Assembly: GCA_018240745.1 (NCBI GenBank)
Contig: JAFEFF010000193.1
Span: 30,654 to 94,653 of the forward strand
Direction of reading: 5' to 3'
From: Pseudomonadota bacterium
GTDB lineage: Bacteria; Pseudomonadota; Alphaproteobacteria; Reyranellales; Reyranellaceae
DNA: 64,000 nucleotides
Shown: positions 9,024 to 17,562 of the stretch, one piece after another
Layout: every line of letters starts with the position of its first letter
How positions within the stretch are numbered: the stretch's first letter is position 1
Notes under the pieces: model-generated
Database searches by the model: none
Seen by the model: only the letters and a program-made list of their open reading frames with translations
What the model was told of the DNA's origin: nothing
Translations under genes and position numbers: made by a program

Positions 9024-10100
9024 ATGAAGTCGGGTAAAGTCGTCCTGGCGCTCGACGGGATGGGCGGCGATCGCGCGCCGGACGTCGTCGTGAACGGCGC
9101 CGACATCGCCCGCGAGCGCTATCCCGACACCAGCTACCTGCTGTTCGGCGATCCGGCGCGCCTGAAGCCGCTGGTCGACAAGCGCAAGGGTCTGGCGCCT
9201 GCGGTCGAGATCGTGCCGGCGGCCGATGCCGTCACCGCGGACGACAAGCCGTCCTTTGCGCTGCGCCGCCGCCGCCAGTCGAGCATGTGGCTGGCCTGCC
9301 AGGCCGCCGCCGAGGGCCGTGCCGATTCGGTCGTCTCGGCCGGCAATACCGGGGCGCTGCTGGCGATCTCGATGTTTGCCATGCGCATGCTCGAGGGCGC
9401 GCACCGGCCGGCGCTGGCGTCGTTCCTGCCGACCTCGCGCGGCGAGACGGTCATGCTCGATCTCGGCGCCAACATCGAATGCGATGCCGACAACCTCGCC
9501 GAGTTCGCGGTGATGGGCAGCGTGTTCGCCCAGGTGCTGCTGGGCCTCGATGCGCCCAAGGTCGGCCTGCTGAACGTCGGGTCGGAGGAACTCAAGGGCC
9601 ATGAGGAAGTGCGCCAGGCGGCGGCCTGGCTGCGCCGCGACGGCTCGCCGGTGAACTTCCACGGCTTCGTCGAGGGTAACGATATCGGCGCAGGCGTCGT
9701 CGACGTCGTCGCGACCGACGGCTTCACCGGCAACGTCGCGCTCAAGGCCATCGAAGGCACGGCCAAGCTCTACACCGGCTTCGTGCGCGATGCCTTCCGG
9801 ACTTCCACCTTCGCCAAGATCGGCTACCTGTTCGCCTCTGGCGCCTGGGTCAAGCTGCGCAAGCGGGTCGATCCGCGGCGCTACAATGGCGGCGTCTTCC
9901 TGGGACTCGACGGCATCTGCGTGAAGAGCCACGGCGGCACCGACCAGCTCGGTTTCGCCTACGCCATCGGCGTGGCGCGCGACCTGGTACGCTACGAATA
10001 CAAGAGCAAGCTCGTCGAGGGCCTGGCCAGGCTGCGTCAGGTCACCTCGGCGCCTGACTCGCCCGAAGAGGCGCTGCAGGCAAGCGGAGGGACTGCGTGA
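9024..10100 (+). CDS. plsX: phosphate acyltransferase PlsX
   Basis: The 358-aa PlsX converts acyl-ACP to acyl-phosphate at the start of phospholipid synthesis. The family start [14 protein letters not shown], the [20 protein letters not shown] segment, [22 protein letters not shown] and the C-terminal [18 protein letters not shown] are all present. The stop TGA overlaps the fabH GTG start (GTGA), coupling the two, and rpmF lies just upstream in the standard order. Confidence 0.96.
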   Translation: MKSGKVVLALDGMGGDRAPDVVVNGADIARERYPDTSYLLFGDPARLKPLVDKRKGLAPAVEIVPAADAVTADDKPSFALRRRRQSSMWLACQAAAEGRADSVVSAGNTGALLAISMFAMRMLEGAHRPALASFLPTSRGETVMLDLGANIECDADNLAEFAVMGSVFAQVLLGLDAPKVGLLNVGSEELKGHEEVRQAAAWLRRDGSPVNFHGFVEGNDIGAGVVDVVATDGFTGNVALKAIEGTAKLYTGFVRDAFRTSTFAKIGYLFASGAWVKLRKRVDPRRYNGGVFLGLDGICVKSHGGTDQLGFAYAIGVARDLVRYEYKSKLVEGLARLRQVTSAPDSPEEALQASGGTA

Positions 10101-11068
10101 TCCGTTCGGTCGTCCAGGGCTGCGGCGCCTATCTGCCCGAGAAGATCGTCACCAACGCCGACCTGGCCAAGCGGATGGACACCTCGGACGAGTGGATCCA
10201 GCAGCGCACCGGCATCCGCCAGCGCCATATCGCTGCCGACGGCGAGTTCACCTCCCACCTTGCCACGAGGGCCGCGCAGCGCGCGCTCGACCGCGCCGGC
10301 ATGAGGGCGGGCGACCTCGATCTGATCGTGCTCGCCACCGCCACGCCCGACGAGACCTTCCCCGCGACCGCGACCCGCGTGCAGGCGGCGCTCGGCATGA
10401 CGCGCGGCTCGGCGTTCGACGTCCAGGCAGTGTGCGCAGGCTTCATCTACGGGCTGTCGGTTGCCGACAGCATGATCAAGAGCGGGATCGCGTCGACCGC
10501 CCTGGTGATCGGCGCCGAGACCTTCTCGCGGATCCTCGACTGGAGCGACCGCGGCACCTGCGTGCTGTTCGGCGACGGCGCCGGCGCGATCGTGCTGAGA
10601 GGCGAGCAGGAGGAGGGAACGTCGCACGATCGCGGCGTGCTCGCCCATGCGCTGCACTCCGACGGCCGCCAGCACGACATCCTGTACGTCGACGGCGGCC
10701 CGTCCTCGACCCGCACCACCGGCCTGTTGCGCATGGAAGGCAAGGAGGTCTTCAAGCACGCGGTGGTCAACATGGCGACCGTGGTGGGCGAGGTCCTGGA
10801 GAAGGCGGGCCTGACGGCCAAGGACATCGACTGGCTGGTGCCGCACCAGGCCAACAAGCGCATCATCGACGGGACTGGACGGAAGCTCGGCCTGCCGCCC
10901 GAACGGGTCGTCGTGACTGTGGATAAGCACGCCAATACCTCGGCCGCCTCGATCCCGCTGGCCCTCGAAACGGCGGTCAGCGACGGCCGGATCAAGCGCG
11001 GCGACTTGCTCCTTTTGGAAGGAATCGGCGGCGGATTGGCCTGGGGAGCCTCACTCGTCCGCTGGTAG
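10097..11068 (+). CDS. fabH: beta-ketoacyl-ACP synthase III
   Basis: The 323-aa KAS III condenses acetyl-CoA with malonyl-ACP to begin fatty-acid elongation. The catalytic triad is complete: Cys113 in AVCAGF, His250 in VPHQANKRI and Asn280 in HANTSAAS. The N-terminal [17 protein letters not shown] is typical. The start is a GTG overlapping the plsX stop. The ihfA promoter region follows. Confidence 0.97.
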   Translation: MIRSVVQGCGAYLPEKIVTNADLAKRMDTSDEWIQQRTGIRQRHIAADGEFTSHLATRAAQRALDRAGMRAGDLDLIVLATATPDETFPATATRVQAALGMTRGSAFDVQAVCAGFIYGLSVADSMIKSGIASTALVIGAETFSRILDWSDRGTCVLFGDGAGAIVLRGEQEEGTSHDRGVLAHALHSDGRQHDILYVDGGPSSTRTTGLLRMEGKEVFKHAVVNMATVVGEVLEKAGLTAKDIDWLVPHQANKRIIDGTGRKLGLPPERVVVTVDKHANTSAASIPLALETAVSDGRIKRGDLLLLEGIGGGLAWGASLVRW

Positions 11069-11117
11069 CAGGGCTTTCCTGATACAAAATTTAGGGAAGT
11101 CCGCTATCCCCCTGATA

Positions 11118-11146
11118 TTGACCGCTTTCCCCGCGCGGGGTAAGCA
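11118..11146 (+). promoter_or_regulatory. candidate sigma-70 promoter for ihfA-merR
   Basis: TTGACC (11118-11123) and TAAGCA (11141-11146) are separated by 17 nt, about 30 nt before the ihfA ATG. The spacer contains a perfect 12-bp palindrome CCCCGCGCGGGG at 11129-11140, which could be a protein-binding site or chance in GC-rich DNA. Confidence 0.5.
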
Positions 11147-11173
11147 TGAAGTCGGGGGAAGGAAGGGTGCCGG

Positions 11174-11497
11174 ATGGAAGGCCGGACAATTACGCGAGCT
11201 GATCTCAGCGAGTCGGTGTTCCAGGAAGTGGGCCTGTCTCGCAACGAGTCCAGCGACCTTGTGGAGACGATTCTCGCCGAAGTCGTCGAGGCTTTGGCGC
11301 GTGGAGAATCCGTAAAGATCTCGTCGTTCGGGAGCTTCACGGTCCGCGACAAGGGGCAGCGTATCGGCCGAAATCCAAAGACGGGACAGGAAGTGCCAAT
11401 CCTGCCCCGCCGCGTCCTTGTCTTCCGTGCGTCGAACGTCCTGAAGTCCTTGATCAACGGGACGCCGGCGGAATCTGGCAAGGGGTCGTTGGGGTAA
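11174..11497 (+). CDS. ihfA: integration host factor alpha subunit
   Basis: The 107-aa IHF alpha subunit is a sequence-specific DNA-bending protein that works as a heterodimer with IhfB. It shows [22 protein letters not shown], the dimer body, and [25 protein letters not shown] leading to the proline-tipped arm ([11 protein letters not shown]). GGAAGG lies 8 nt before the ATG. It sits between fabH and merR as in many alphaproteobacteria. Confidence 0.95.
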   Translation: MEGRTITRADLSESVFQEVGLSRNESSDLVETILAEVVEALARGESVKISSFGSFTVRDKGQRIGRNPKTGQEVPILPRRVLVFRASNVLKSLINGTPAESGKGSLG

Positions 11498-11513
11498 TGT
11501 GGGGGGACAGGAT

Positions 11514-12038
11514 ATGGCGGTAGCAGCTCAAGCCGTTGAACGGCGTGTAGAGAAATCAGCCCAGGCATTCCGCACCATCAGCGAGGTCGCGGCGGAATTG
11601 GACGTGCCGCAGCACGTCCTGCGCTTCTGGGAAAGCAAGTTCAGCCAGGTACGCCCGCTCAAGCGCGGCGGTGGCCGGCGCTACTATCGGCCGGAGGACA
11701 TCGATCTTCTGCGCCGCATCCGTTCGCTGCTCTACGAAGACGGTTACACCATCAAGGGCGTCCAGCGTCTCCTGAAGGAGGGCCGGGGCCGTCTGCCGTC
11801 GCAGCGCCTCGACAACGTCGCCGAGAGTGCGCTCGAGAGCCTGCGCATCGTGTCGGCCCGCGCCGAGGCGATGGCGGCGGGCCAGCGGCCGATGCCGCGC
11901 ACCGGCCCGCAGCCGCCGACCAGCGCACCGCGCGCCGCAACGCTCGACCTGCACAAGCGGCGCGAGATCGAAACCGTGCTCGAGGATCTCGAACAGGCGC
12001 TGACCCAGCTGCGCTCGACCTTGAAGCAGCAGAACTAG
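11514..12038 (+). CDS. MerR family transcriptional regulator
   Basis: The 174-aa protein has an N-terminal MerR winged helix ([25 protein letters not shown], then [15 protein letters not shown]), a linker rich in Pro and Ala, and a C-terminal coiled coil ([16 protein letters not shown]). No effector cysteines are seen, so it is not a metal sensor of the classic type. I use ATG 11514, preceded by GGGGGGACAGG, rather than the GTG at 11499. It is probably co-transcribed with ihfA, and a strong terminator follows. Confidence 0.9.
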   Translation: MAVAAQAVERRVEKSAQAFRTISEVAAELDVPQHVLRFWESKFSQVRPLKRGGGRRYYRPEDIDLLRRIRSLLYEDGYTIKGVQRLLKEGRGRLPSQRLDNVAESALESLRIVSARAEAMAAGQRPMPRTGPQPPTSAPRAATLDLHKRREIETVLEDLEQALTQLRSTLKQQN

Positions 12039-12097
12039 ACACCGGCAAAATTCCTCCCGCTCAACGAGTGGGAGTCCGCGACTCGACGCGACACCAG

Positions 12098-12143
12098 ATC
12101 AGGTGGTTATTGGGAGAACAATCCAATAATCGCCTGATTTTTC
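12098..12143 (+). terminator. rho-independent terminator after merR
   Basis: Arms 12098-12113 and 12123-12138 pair at 14 of 16 positions around a 9-nt loop and are followed by TTTTTC. The stem is unusually AT-rich for this genome. It closes the rpmF-to-merR series. Confidence 0.85.
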
Positions 12144-12219
12144 TTGGGTTTCTGGCAAATCGGCGTATCCTGTTTTTGAGGGGTAATTGCAACTAGGCAA
12201 CGTCAAGGGGGACGCCGCC

Positions 12220-12516
12220 GTGCTTGCCGATCAGGAAAAGGCCGTTGGGCCTGCCGTCGCGCTTTGCGCGACGAACGACAACGATGTCTGCGAGATCCAG
12301 CCGTCGCTGCCGGAGCTGTTCTACCTGCGGCGCGGGCTCGCTCAGCCGGGCGGCAAGCTGCCGCTGTTCGATCTCGACGGCCAGGCGATCGCGCCCGAAG
12401 TGGTGCGGGCCTGCCTCGATCGCGGCTGGGCCGAGCCGTGGTTCAACAATCCGCTGAAGCCGGATTGGCTGGTCTGCAAACTCACGGAGGCCGGGCGGCG
12501 GCTGGCTTCCGCGTAG
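12220..12516 (+). CDS. small hypothetical protein
   Basis: This 98-aa protein is not recognised. It contains SLPELFYLRRGLAQPGGKLPLFD, then EVVRACLDRGWAEPWFNNPLKPDWLVCKLTEAGRRLA, which looks like a small winged-helix-like fold with a TEAGR ending of the kind seen in DNA-binding domains; that is a guess. GTG 12220 is chosen because AAGGGGG lies 8 nt upstream; TTG 12187 with GAGGGG close by is an alternative. It stands alone between the merR terminator and a gene remnant. Confidence 0.65.
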   Translation: MLADQEKAVGPAVALCATNDNDVCEIQPSLPELFYLRRGLAQPGGKLPLFDLDGQAIAPEVVRACLDRGWAEPWFNNPLKPDWLVCKLTEAGRRLASA

Positions 12517-12720
12517 CCCACAATGGCGAAGGTGGCGAGCAGCACGAGTGCCGAGCAGATGCCGACGAAGGCCAGGGTCAGGCCGATAGCGGTTTCGCCC
12601 CAACCGTAGCGGTAGCCTCGGCATAGAGCACGAAGGCGGCGGCCGGCACCTGATGGGCGACCTGGCGGAAGGTCGAGCGCCGCGTCGCTCAGGCGGCAGG
12701 GCGCGCCGCTGATCCATCGC
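12517..12720 (-). pseudogene. remnant of a TetA/TCR-type MFS transporter gene
   Basis: Translating the minus strand across a frame change gives HQVPAAAFVLYAE, then YRYGWGETAIGLTLAFVGIC, then SALVLLATFAIVGYAEA, which reads like the middle of Tet-family MFS exporters (FVLYxEYRYGW...VGLxLAxVGxCSALV). An upstream piece, LPPERRGA, also fits that family. A +2 frameshift lies after the LYAE segment and both ends of the gene are missing. It lies next to tRNA-Pro. Confidence 0.6.
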
Positions 12721-12744
12721 CTGGCTTATGGCAGGGGAGAGAAA

Positions 12745-12821
12745 TGGTCGGGGCGGCCGGATTTGAACCGACGACCCCCAGTCCCCCAGACTGATGCGCT
12801 ACCAGACTGCGCTACGCCCCG
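12745..12821 (-). tRNA. tRNA-Pro (anticodon GGG)
   Basis: Read on the minus strand, the 77-nt sequence folds into a cloverleaf with 7-bp acceptor CGGGGCG/CGCCCCG, a GGTTCAAATCC T-arm and encoded CCA. The anticodon stem TCAGT/ACTGG closes the loop CTGGGGG, giving GGG at positions 34-36. Confidence 0.97.
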
Positions 12822-12905
12822 ACCGGATAGGCGCGTGTAGCGCGAATGGCAGCGATACCGCAAGCCGCCTTGGCGGTGCATCCGAGGGGAGCCTATACAC
12901 GCGCC

Positions 12906-14111
12906 ATGAAAAGCGCCGCCGACCGCGTCCTGTTGTTTTCCTCGATCGGCCACGGGCTGATGCACCTGATGACGGCGTTCTACGCCGTGATCGTGCTGAC
13001 TCTGGCAGCGGTGTGGCAGTTGCCGGTGGAGACGCTGCTCGAGCTCTATGCGCCGGCGACCGTGCTGCTGGGCATCATGTCGCTGCCGGCCGGCTGGGCG
13101 TCCGACAAGTTCGGCGCGCCGGTCATGATGGTCGTGATGTTCCTCGGCATGGGCCTGTCGTCGATCGCCTGCGGCCTCGTGCCGACCGGCGACACGCTCG
13201 CTTTGTCGATCGGCCTGTGCGGTATCGGCGCGTTCGGCGCGATCTACCATTCGGTCGGCATTGGCTGGGTGATCCGAACCGCCCGGGAGCAGGGCCATGC
13301 GATGGGCGTGAATGGCCTGTGGGGCAGCGCGGGTCTGGCGCTCTACGGCGTCGTGCCCGGCGTGCTGATCACGCTTGCCTCGTGGCGCGCGGCCTTCATC
13401 GTTCCCGGCGTCATCTGCCTGGCGATGGGCGCAATCGTCGCCTGGCAGGCCGCGGCCGGCCGCATCGGCGACCGCCCGATGCCGGCGACGCCGGGCGTGA
13501 AGGCGGGCCGCACCGAGTTCTGGCGGGTCTTCTCCGTGCTCTCGGTCACGATGGCGCTGGAAGGCGTGATCTGGCAGTCGGTGATGTTCGGCGCCGCGCT
13601 CGTGTTCGAGACGCGCTTTCAGGCGACGTCCGTGCTGTGGGTCGGCCTCGCCACCTCGATGATCTACGTCATCTCGGGCTTCGCGCAGTACGCACTGGGC
13701 CGGCGCATCATCGACCGCTATCCACTCAAGAACACCTACGTCGCGGCGTCGGGCCTGCAGGTCGTGGCGATGCTGGGCCTCGCCGTCGGGAACGGCTACG
13801 TCGCACTGCTGGGCGCGATCTTCTCCGCGGTGCTGAGCGCCGCCGCTGGGCCGGTCGAGAACATCCTGATCGCGCGCTATACGCCGAGCCGCTATCACGG
13901 CCTCGGCTTCGGCGCCAAGTTCGTGGTGGCGTTCGGCGCCAGCCCTCTTGCGATCCTGCTGATCGCCTGGGTGCGCAAGACGACCGGAAGCCTCGACCTG
14001 ATGTTCCTCGGTCTCGCGGTCACATCGGTCGTGATTACGGCGGTGGCGCTGCTGCTGCCGAACGAGCGGGCCGTGTCGATCGCCGTGCCGCAGCCCGCGC
14101 CGGCCGAGTAG
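12906..14111 (+). CDS. MFS transporter
   Basis: The 401-aa carrier has 12 predicted helices and a central loop near residues 180-200. The motif LPAGWASDKFGAPVMM after helix 2 is an MFS motif A variant. The N-terminal SSIGHGLMHLMTAFYAVIVLTL resembles the fosmidomycin-resistance subfamily; substrate unknown. I start at MKSAADRVLLF; an ATG 60 nt upstream lies close to the divergent tRNA-Pro. It converges with the GST gene 3 nt away. Confidence 0.82.
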   Translation: MKSAADRVLLFSSIGHGLMHLMTAFYAVIVLTLAAVWQLPVETLLELYAPATVLLGIMSLPAGWASDKFGAPVMMVVMFLGMGLSSIACGLVPTGDTLALSIGLCGIGAFGAIYHSVGIGWVIRTAREQGHAMGVNGLWGSAGLALYGVVPGVLITLASWRAAFIVPGVICLAMGAIVAWQAAAGRIGDRPMPATPGVKAGRTEFWRVFSVLSVTMALEGVIWQSVMFGAALVFETRFQATSVLWVGLATSMIYVISGFAQYALGRRIIDRYPLKNTYVAASGLQVVAMLGLAVGNGYVALLGAIFSAVLSAAAGPVENILIARYTPSRYHGLGFGAKFVVAFGASPLAILLIAWVRKTTGSLDLMFLGLAVTSVVITAVALLLPNERAVSIAVPQPAPAE

Positions 14112-14114
14112 CGC

Positions 14115-14723
14115 CTACTTGGTGGCCTTCGCGGCCTTGTAGGAGGATCGCGCCAGGCAGCGGTCGAGCCAGGCTCCGGCGTTCGGGTACGGCTTGAAGT
14201 CGTACTTGATCGGGCGCGACCAGCTCAGGATCGAAGCGAGGTTCAAATCCGCCACGGTGAAGGTCGGTCCGAGCAGGTACTCGCGCCCCTCGAGCGCGGT
14301 ATTCAGCACGGCAAGCGGCTTGGGCAGCGCCTTCTGCGCCTCGGCGACCGCCTCCGGCTTCCGCTTGTCGGGCGCGGTCATGAACATGTCGATCAGGATG
14401 GTGAGCAAGGGCTTCTCGACCTCGGTCATTCCCCAGAAGCTCCACTGGTAGCAGCGCGCCTGGTCCTCGGGCGTCGCCGGCCAGAAGCCGTCCTTGTTGA
14501 AGCGCTTGGCGAGATAGAGGTTGATCGCCATCGATTCGAACAGCTTGAAATCGCCGTCGACCAGGGCCGGCACCTTGCCGTTGGGATTGATCTTCAAGTA
14601 CTCCGGCGTCTTCAGGTCCTTCATTTCCATGGCCATGTGCTCGAACGGGATGCCGAGCTCATGAACGATCCAGAGCGCGCGCGCGGCGCGCGAAGCGGTA
14701 GGTCCGTAGATCTGTATGGTCAC
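14115..14723 (-). CDS. glutathione S-transferase family protein
   Basis: The 202-aa cytosolic GST has a thioredoxin-like N-domain (IQIYGPTASRAARALWIVHELG, NPNGKVPALVDGDFKLFESMAINLYLA with the glutathione-contacting VPAL-ES motif) and a helical C-domain ending FTVADLNLASILSW, the N-capping box. GSTs conjugate glutathione to electrophiles or aid ring opening. It is the last gene of the run containing two Rieske oxygenases, 18 nt downstream of them, which suggests a role in processing their products; that is inference. Confidence 0.9.
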   Translation of the reverse strand: MTIQIYGPTASRAARALWIVHELGIPFEHMAMEMKDLKTPEYLKINPNGKVPALVDGDFKLFESMAINLYLAKRFNKDGFWPATPEDQARCYQWSFWGMTEVEKPLLTILIDMFMTAPDKRKPEAVAEAQKALPKPLAVLNTALEGREYLLGPTFTVADLNLASILSWSRPIKYDFKPYPNAGAWLDRCLARSSYKAAKATK

Positions 14724-14741
14724 GCCAATTCTCCCAAGCCC

Positions 14742-16079
14742 TTAGTCGGCGAGCCCGTGCTCGTTGCCGACATAACCGTGGCGATGGCCGAACCGTTCGG
14801 TCATCACCGTTGCGAAATCCTTGTCCGGCCCGGCGATCCAGCCGCCGGCGCGTACAGCATAGCGCGCGGCCGAGCCGGCCGCCTTGGGCACCTCGCCGCT
14901 GGCCAGGGCCCGCGCCGCGCCCATGATCAGCTTGCGGAACTCGACGATGCCGAAATCGGTCGGGCCGAGATGCTCGCGCGTGCGGTCCTGGATAGGGCCC
15001 TGGCTGTCCTGGATGGCGGCGTCCTGCTCGCTCACGCCCATGATGCCGGTGAAGCTCTCGGTCTTCTGCTTCTCGCGGTCGAGCATGTAGTCGTTGCGGA
15101 TATTGCGTACCGGCACGTAGTCGGCGTCGACCTCGGCATGCAGGCTGAGACCGCTGGCGTACTTCTCGCGTTCGGAGTTCGTGAACGGCCGGTCGGGCAG
15201 CCAGCTGTAGGTGTAGATCCAGCACGTGACGTCATCGACCGGCACCCAGCACTGGCCGTGATAGACGTCGCCCGGAAAGGCGACCGGCACCAGCGCATGG
15301 TTGGGCATCAGGAACTGCGAGATGCGCCAGTACTTGTCGGCTGAATCGGTCTGGCGCGCCGCGCCGATCGCAAGCCCGGTATCGTGACCGAGGATCGCGA
15401 ACCTGGGCCGCGGATCGTCCATCACCCAGCGGATGCGGTCCTGCAGCTCCTGTCCCGCACCGATCGCCGAGGTGGTCCGGAAGATCTCCAGCTTGGCCTT
15501 CTCGTCCCTGGTCGGCACCCTGTGCAGGAACGAGAAGTGCGCCGTGTCGATCGCGCCTTCGAGGCTCTGCACCCAGTTGCAATCCTGCCATTTCTTGGAG
15601 ACGTAGCGATGCGATGCCGGCACGAGCCCGAGCTCGAGTTGCGGCAGCTCCGGCACCTGCTCTCGCGGGCCCATGTATACCCAAACGATGTCGGCCCACT
15701 CGCGCACCGGATAGGCGTGCAGCTTGATGGTATTCTTGTACGAAGACTCGGGCGGGGACGTCGGCAGGTCGACGCAGTTGCCCTGGACGTCGAACTTCCA
15801 GCCGTGGAAGGCGCAGCGCAGGCCGCACTCCTCGTTGCGGCCGTAGTACAGATTGGCGCCGCGATGCGGGCAGTGCGGCTCGACGATGCCGATGCGGCCT
15901 TCTGTGTCTCGGAAGGCGAGCAGGTCTTCGCCCAGAATCCTGATCTTCTTCGGGGGGCCGTCGCGCCCGGGCAGTTCCTCGCTCAGCAGGGCCGGCATCC
16001 AGAACCGGCGCAGCAGCGCGCCCATCGGCGTGTCCTTGCCGCTTCTCGTGAGGAACTCGTTGTCGGCCCTGCTGAGCAT
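14742..16079 (-). CDS. Rieske non-heme iron oxygenase alpha subunit (copy A)
   Basis: The 445-aa protein is a phthalate-dioxygenase-type aromatic ring oxygenase. The Rieske ligands are Cys70, His72, Cys89 and His92 (CPH and CAFHGW), and the mononuclear iron motif is in EGAIDTAHFSFLH. The conserved segment IQDSQGPIQDRTREHLGPTD is typical of this subfamily. The ATG overlaps the stop of copy B by 1 nt (TGATG), so the two are co-translated. It is closely similar to copy B throughout, evidently a tandem duplication. No reductase or ferredoxin gene lies nearby. Substrate unknown. Confidence 0.93.
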   Translation of the reverse strand: MLSRADNEFLTRSGKDTPMGALLRRFWMPALLSEELPGRDGPPKKIRILGEDLLAFRDTEGRIGIVEPHCPHRGANLYYGRNEECGLRCAFHGWKFDVQGNCVDLPTSPPESSYKNTIKLHAYPVREWADIVWVYMGPREQVPELPQLELGLVPASHRYVSKKWQDCNWVQSLEGAIDTAHFSFLHRVPTRDEKAKLEIFRTTSAIGAGQELQDRIRWVMDDPRPRFAILGHDTGLAIGAARQTDSADKYWRISQFLMPNHALVPVAFPGDVYHGQCWVPVDDVTCWIYTYSWLPDRPFTNSEREKYASGLSLHAEVDADYVPVRNIRNDYMLDREKQKTESFTGIMGVSEQDAAIQDSQGPIQDRTREHLGPTDFGIVEFRKLIMGAARALASGEVPKAAGSAARYAVRAGGWIAGPDKDFATVMTERFGHRHGYVGNEHGLAD

Positions 16080-17413
16080 CAGTCCCCCAGACCGTATTGC
16101 TGGCCGACGTAGCCGCGCGTGTGGCCGAAGCGCGCCGTCATCACGGCATCGAGATTCTTGTCCGGTGCGGCGACGGCGCCGCCGGCGCGCACGGCATAGC
16201 GGCTCGACGAGCCGGCGGCCTTCGGTTCTGCGCCGGTCTGCAGGGCACGCGCCGAGCTCATCAGCAGCTTGCGGAACTCGACGATGGCGACGTCGGTCGG
16301 GCCGAGATGCTCCTTCGTGCGATCCTGGATCGGACCCATGCTGTCCTGGATCGCGGCATCCTGCTCGCTGACGCCGACGATGCCGGTGAAGCTCTCGTCC
16401 TTCTGGGCCTGGCGATCGAGCAGGTAGTCGTTGCGCGGGTTGCGCAGCGGCACGTAGTGGTCGTCGATCTCGGCATGCACGTTGAAGCCTGAATCGAACT
16501 TGGCACGTTCTGTATTGCTGAACGGCCGGTCGGGCTGCCAGCAGTAGGTGTAGATCCAGCACGACTTGTCATCGACCGGCACCCAGCACTGGCCGTAGTA
16601 GATCTCGCCGGGAAAGGCGGTCGGCGTGTAGGCGTGATTGGGCATCAGGAACTGGGAGATGCGCCAGTAGAGGTCGGCACCATCGGTCTTGCGCGCCGCG
16701 CCGATCAGCAGGCCGGCATCGTGGCCGTGGACGGTGAACTTCGGCCGCGGGTCGTTGTGAATCCAGCGGATGCGGTCGTCGGGCGTCGACTGGTCGGCGA
16801 TCGCGGCCTTGGCGAGCGCCGCGCGCGCCTTGGCATCATCCTTGGCCAGCACGGCATGCAGGAAGGAGAAGTGCGCGGTATCGAGCGCGCCTTCGACGCT
16901 CTGCACCCAGTTGCAGTCCTGCCATTTCTTGGTGACGTAGCGGCTCGACGCCGGCACGAGACCAAGCTCGAGCTGGGGCAGCTCGGGCATCTTGTCCCTG
17001 GGGCCCATATAGACCCAGACGATGTCGGCCCATTCGCGCACCGGATAGGCGAGCAGCTTGATGGTGTCCTTGTAGGAGGATTCGGGTGGCGAGGTCGGCA
17101 GGTCGACGCAGTTGCCATCGACATCGAACTTCCAGCCGTGGAAGGCGCAGCGGATGCCGCACTCCTCGTTGCGGCCGTAGTAGAGACCGGCGCCGCGATG
17201 TGGGCAGTGCGGCTCGACGATGCCGATACGGCCGTTGGTGTCGCGAAAGGCCAGCAGGTCCTCGCCGAGTACCTTGATCTTCTTGGGCGGCCCGTCACGT
17301 TCCGGCAGCTCCTCGCTGAGCAGCGCCGGCATCCAGAACCGGCGCAGCAGGTCGCCCATCGGCGTGCCCGGGCCGGTGTGGGTGAGGAAGTCGTTGTCCG
17401 CCTTGCTCAGCAT
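16079..17413 (-). CDS. Rieske non-heme iron oxygenase alpha subunit (copy B)
   Basis: The 444-aa protein has the same plan as copy A: Rieske ligands Cys70, His72, Cys89 and His92, and iron motif EGALDTAHFSFLH. The largest difference from copy A is in the stretch just after the iron motif (VLAKDDAKARAALAKAAI here), which could line the substrate pocket. GAGGAG lies just upstream of the ATG in MLSKADND; a longer in-frame start would reach into the palindromic repeat. It probably needs an unlinked reductase. Confidence 0.93.
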   Translation of the reverse strand: MLSKADNDFLTHTGPGTPMGDLLRRFWMPALLSEELPERDGPPKKIKVLGEDLLAFRDTNGRIGIVEPHCPHRGAGLYYGRNEECGIRCAFHGWKFDVDGNCVDLPTSPPESSYKDTIKLLAYPVREWADIVWVYMGPRDKMPELPQLELGLVPASSRYVTKKWQDCNWVQSVEGALDTAHFSFLHAVLAKDDAKARAALAKAAIADQSTPDDRIRWIHNDPRPKFTVHGHDAGLLIGAARKTDGADLYWRISQFLMPNHAYTPTAFPGEIYYGQCWVPVDDKSCWIYTYCWQPDRPFSNTERAKFDSGFNVHAEIDDHYVPLRNPRNDYLLDRQAQKDESFTGIVGVSEQDAAIQDSMGPIQDRTKEHLGPTDVAIVEFRKLLMSSARALQTGAEPKAAGSSSRYAVRAGGAVAAPDKNLDAVMTARFGHTRGYVGQQYGLGD

Positions 17414-17432
17414 CGTCTCCTCATTCCATTCT

Positions 17433-17562
17433 TTCCTCCCTGGCGAAGCCGGGGAGGTGCGCCGAAGAGGCGGAGGGGTCATGGGCCGCAGTCATGCTGT
17501 CACCCATGACCCCTCCGTCGCGCACTACCGCGCCACCTCCCCGCGCTTCGCGCAGGGAGGAA
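17433..17562. repeat. 130-bp inverted-repeat element in an intergenic gap
   Basis: Left arm 17433-17485 and right arm 17503-17562 pair through TTCCTCCC...GGGAGGAA, GGGGAGGTG...CACCTCCCC and CGGAGGGGTCATGGG with its exact complement, around a short central loop. The right arm carries an extra ~7 nt. The arms contain a CCTCCC...GAAG...GGGAGG module of the kind scattered through alphaproteobacterial intergenic DNA. It lies exactly between the metY-like stop and the Rieske copy B start. Confidence 0.8.
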
